Assembly (NCBI GenBank): GCA_963725415.1 | Contig: CAVRZY010000073.1 | Location: forward strand, 1 to 6,473 | From: CAVRZY01 sp963725415 | GTDB lineage: Bacteria; Acidobacteriota; Terriglobia; Bryobacterales; Bryobacteraceae | Reading direction: 5' to 3' | DNA: 6,473 nt | In this document: positions 4,906 to 6,473 of the stretch, one piece after another | Layout of the letters: every line of letters starts with the position of its first letter | Position numbering within the stretch: position 1 is the stretch's first letter | The notes under the pieces: model-generated | The model's input: the letters and a program-made list of their open reading frames with translations, nothing else | Databases searched by the model: none | What the model was told of the DNA's origin: nothing | Program-made: the position numbers and the translations under genes

Positions 4906-5461
4906 CTACTTTACAAGTTTTTCCATCCATTTAGGCCACCCAAATGTAACATACAGAATTTTTAGCCCAGGCGGGCTATTCCGCTCAAGGAACTTCTTAT
5001 ATTCTTCAAGGGAATTATATGGTCCGTGAACACCGATTAAACTTCTATAAGCGCCATAATCCATTATATACAGTTTGCCATCTTTCTTAAATGAGCAAAC
5101 GTAATGATCAACAATCTCACGGCGTATAAACACAATCTCAGCTTCATAGGATGGGTCAATACGGTTAAGTGTTTCTTTCGTAAAACGTGCTGCATCAAAA
5201 CATACTCCTGATTTAGGCTCAAAGGTTTCTTTGGGTGTTCTTACAGCACTCGATTGAATATCCTTCTCGGAATCTTTTCATATCGTAGGAAAAATGCCAG
5301 TTCATCCACTTTGCCACATCCTTATAAGATTTCCATGCGGAGACTGTTTCATCGTAGGTTTTTGTGGGAACAGTAGCACAGCCAAATAGGATGAGAAAGA
5401 AAAGAGGTAATAATTTAAGTCTAAACCTTCTCGCCTCTTTTTGATTAATTTTAAACTTCAT
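4906..5461 (-). pseudogene. Transglutaminase-like lipoprotein, frameshifted
   Basis: The first part, from ATG 5461 (ribosome site AAAGG at 5474-5470), has a charged N-terminus, a hydrophobic stretch LLPLFFLILFGC and a lipobox cysteine at residue 28, so it is predicted to be a lipid-anchored exported protein. It continues through WKSYKDVAKWMNWHFSYDMK and then runs out of frame. The second part, one frame over (sense from 5277 down to the stop at 4906), holds RTPKETFEPKSGVCFDAARF, DHYVCSFKKDGKLYIMDYG and YNSLEEYKKFLE. Cys in GVCFDAA, His in DHYV and Asp in IMDYG are spaced like the Cys-His-Asp triad of bacterial transglutaminase-like proteins. The shift, one extra base or two lost, falls between about 5240 and 5278. 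Substrate unknown; a papain-fold hydrolase or a non-catalytic relative are both possible. Confidence 0.7.
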
Positions 5462-5481
5462 TTTTTCCACCTTTCAAATTC

Positions 5482-5495
5482 TAAAAATATTTTTA
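5482..5495. other. AT-rich perfect palindrome
   Basis: TAAAAATATTTTTA lies 20 bases upstream of the lipoprotein start on the minus strand. TAGAAT (5483-5478, minus strand) overlaps it and could be a -10 box. The role is not determined by the sequence. Confidence 0.3.
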
Positions 5496-5539
5496 CCAAG
5501 AATATCTCGAAAGGAACATTCTTTTTCCAACACCAATTT

Positions 5540-5668
5540 CTAATTGACAGAAACATTCTTTAATTCTGGATGATATCTTTCGTAGAATATTTTATATTCT
5601 TCAAGAGAATTATATTGCCCCTGAACTCCACCTATATTTATATATGATGTGCCATAAAAATTAAGGTC
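5540..5668 (-). pseudogene. C-terminal remnant of a paralogous transglutaminase-like gene
   Basis: Read on the minus strand, this gives LNFYGTSYINIGGVQGQYNS, then LEEYKIFYERYHPELKNVSV and a stop. It parallels the tail of the neighbouring lipoprotein (MDYGAYRSLIGVHGPYNS, LEEYKKFLER). DNA also matches: 5592-5615 and 4997-5020 differ at 1 of 24 bases. The Asp of the MDYG motif is replaced (NFYG), and everything upstream, including the Cys and His, is gone; the open frame upstream of 5668 runs through the attC-like hairpin and unrelated sequence. It is a tandem relative, truncated at the hairpin boundary. Confidence 0.6.
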
Positions 5669-5709
5669 AGCGGTGGCTGTAAGCCAACCGCTGGAGCGTC
5701 TTGTTAAGC
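5669..5709. other. attC-like half-site with hairpin
   Basis: AGCGGTGGCT (5669-5678) and AGCCAACCGCT (5682-5692) pair with one bulged base around a GTA loop. They are followed by GGAGCGTCTT and then GTTAAGC (5703-5709), which fits the GTTRRRY core of integron attC sites. On the other strand this reads GCTTAACAAGACGCTCCAGCGG, the usual look of an attC end. The opposite end lacks a matching RYYYAAC, so the site is incomplete or diverged. No integrase is in the window. Confidence 0.4.
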
Positions 5710-5712
5710 ACC

Positions 5713-6209
5713 TATTTCTTATTTCTCTGCTCGCCTTTGTCCCAGAAATGGCGAGTTGCTGAATTCTATTTCGGAAGGTTCCCTCTCTTGTAGGATCTTT
5801 CCACTTGTTTTCCACGGCCAGCGCTTCTGCTCGTATCAAGCAAGATCACTTGCCGGGATATTGTTGTTTCGCCCTCATGAAGAAGAGCCAATCGGCTCCA
5901 AGCAAGCATCTTGTCAAAACATATGCCTCGTGAACAGGATTAAGGGGACGGAACAGGATTAGGGACGTGAGGGGTAAATGCAACCTAAATTGAGCGATTT
6001 TCATTAGCTCAGCAATAGTTTCGATTGATAAATTTACCAAAAGGAGTCCGTTTCCGCCGAACATTGTCAGCTATTATGTAGGTTTAGAAGCATCTGATAC
6101 GGCATGGCCAAGGAAGTGGGTATCCCATAAGGTCGCCAGGGTATCATAAAGAGACAATTTGGGCGTAATTGTGCCTTGCATAAAAATCTTTGTCCTTAAT
6201 CCACTGTAG
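5713..6209. other. Stretch without a recognisable gene
   Basis: On the minus strand one frame is open from 6064 to 5540 except for a TGA at 5846-5848. Pieces such as LLGADWLFFMRAKQQYPGK and RAEALAVENKWKDPTREGTF look protein-like, but I recognise no family, there is no good start, and the frame passes through the tandem repeat at 5932-5967. It may hold a decayed gene. Nothing else is supported. Confidence 0.35.
5932..5967. repeat. Tandem GAACAGGATTAAGGGGACG-type repeat
   Basis: A 19-base unit (5932-5950) is followed directly by a 17-base copy (5951-5967) lacking one A and one G. Such GGGACG/GAACAGG units are dispersed in some bacterial genomes near small mobile elements. They differ from every repeat left of 4840. 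Confidence 0.55.
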
Positions 6210-6473
6210 TTACACAGTAATGGGGGGTGGGTTTCGACATCTCTCCCATAGTCGATCAAAGCGTAAATCGTCCATAACGGCTTGGGTCACTTTGAGGATG
6301 ATCCCTCGACTCGTCGTAATGATCTTCGCTGCAAAGTCAACCACTTTCCTCCTCACCGTCGTCGCGTAACTGGCCACAGGAAGAACCTCTTCTAAAACAT
6401 CTTCTTTAAATGTTTCGAATAAGAAGAAAGAAACCAGCATGCAGTACAAAGAAGGCCGTGTTCGGGATGAACC
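6210..6473 (-). pseudogene. C-terminal part of a probable DDE transposase, cut by the window edge
   Basis: The minus-strand frame ends at TAA 6210-6212. It contains FFLFETFKEDVLEEVLP, then YATTVRRKVVDFAAKII, SRGIILKVTQAVMDDL and FDRLWERC, which resembles the last section of IS4/IS1380-type transposases (the helix, then TVRR..V..A.KIV, then a beta strand ILKV). The name of the family is uncertain. At the right edge the matching upstream residues (PNTAFFVLHA) appear in a different frame from the rest, so a one-base shift at about 6433-6443 is likely. No terminal inverted repeat was recognised downstream of the stop. Confidence 0.45.

Larger units (their letters stand above)
4842..5711. mobile_element. 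Possible captured cassette bounded by CTTGTTAwGCAC direct repeats
   Basis: CTTGTTATGCAC (4842-4853) and CTTGTTAAGCAC (5700-5711) agree at 11 of 12 bases and both carry a GTT core; the right copy belongs to an attC-like hairpin. The left copy sits where the third methyltransferase gene is cut and the base composition changes. The 858-base unit holds the frameshifted lipoprotein and the paralogue tail, both against the usual cassette direction. A chimeric assembly joined at a dispersed attC-like repeat would give the same picture. Confidence 0.35.

Overview
The window looks like a mosaic of two DNA types. Positions 1 to about 4840 are GC-rich, with small addiction-type genes and sugar/polysaccharide-type methyltransferases separated by many short repeats. 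The repeat families (CTAGCGG arrays, CAAAACGGG hairpins, GTAGGGCGG multi-hairpin elements) and the protein flavour suggest a soil or groundwater Acidobacteriota-like genome; this is inference, as there is no rRNA or marker gene here. From about 4840 to the right edge the DNA is AT-rich, with different codon use and different repeats.

Region 1 (1-2302) is a toxin-antitoxin island. Three apparently intact hicB-hicA modules (89-552 plus, 1131-651 minus, 1834-2302 plus) surround a fourth module whose hicB (1333-1548) is intact but whose hicA survives only as a short remnant ending beside a long hairpin element. In every module the antitoxin gene comes first and overlaps the toxin gene. All three intact toxins keep the glycine-rich segment and a histidine at residue 30. 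CTAGCGG-type repeats lie in most of the spacers, three of them just upstream of hicB genes.

Region 2 (2303-3100) holds a nested set of hairpins, one small gene of unknown function on the minus strand (2494-2802), and a MITE-like element (2832-2986) with terminal inverted repeats and internal perfect hairpins.

Region 3 (3101-4840) has three class I SAM-dependent methyltransferase genes, all broken: one by an in-frame TGA, one by a frameshift, and one cut off after about 19 codons exactly where the base composition changes. The first and third begin with similar protein sequence and are paralogues.

Region 4 (4841-6473) carries, on the minus strand, a frameshifted lipoprotein with a transglutaminase-like Cys-His-Asp arrangement, the tail of a paralogue of it, an integron attC-like half-site with a hairpin, a short tandem repeat, and the C-terminal part of a probable DDE transposase running off the right edge. 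A 12-base near-identical direct repeat of the type CTTGTTAwGCAC (containing the GTT core of integron recombination sites) marks both the composition junction and the attC-like hairpin, 858 bases apart, so this piece may be a captured cassette. The alternative is a mis-joined assembly at a dispersed repeat.

The large number of single-lesion broken genes is the main caution: it means either a decaying accessory region or uncorrected sequencing errors.
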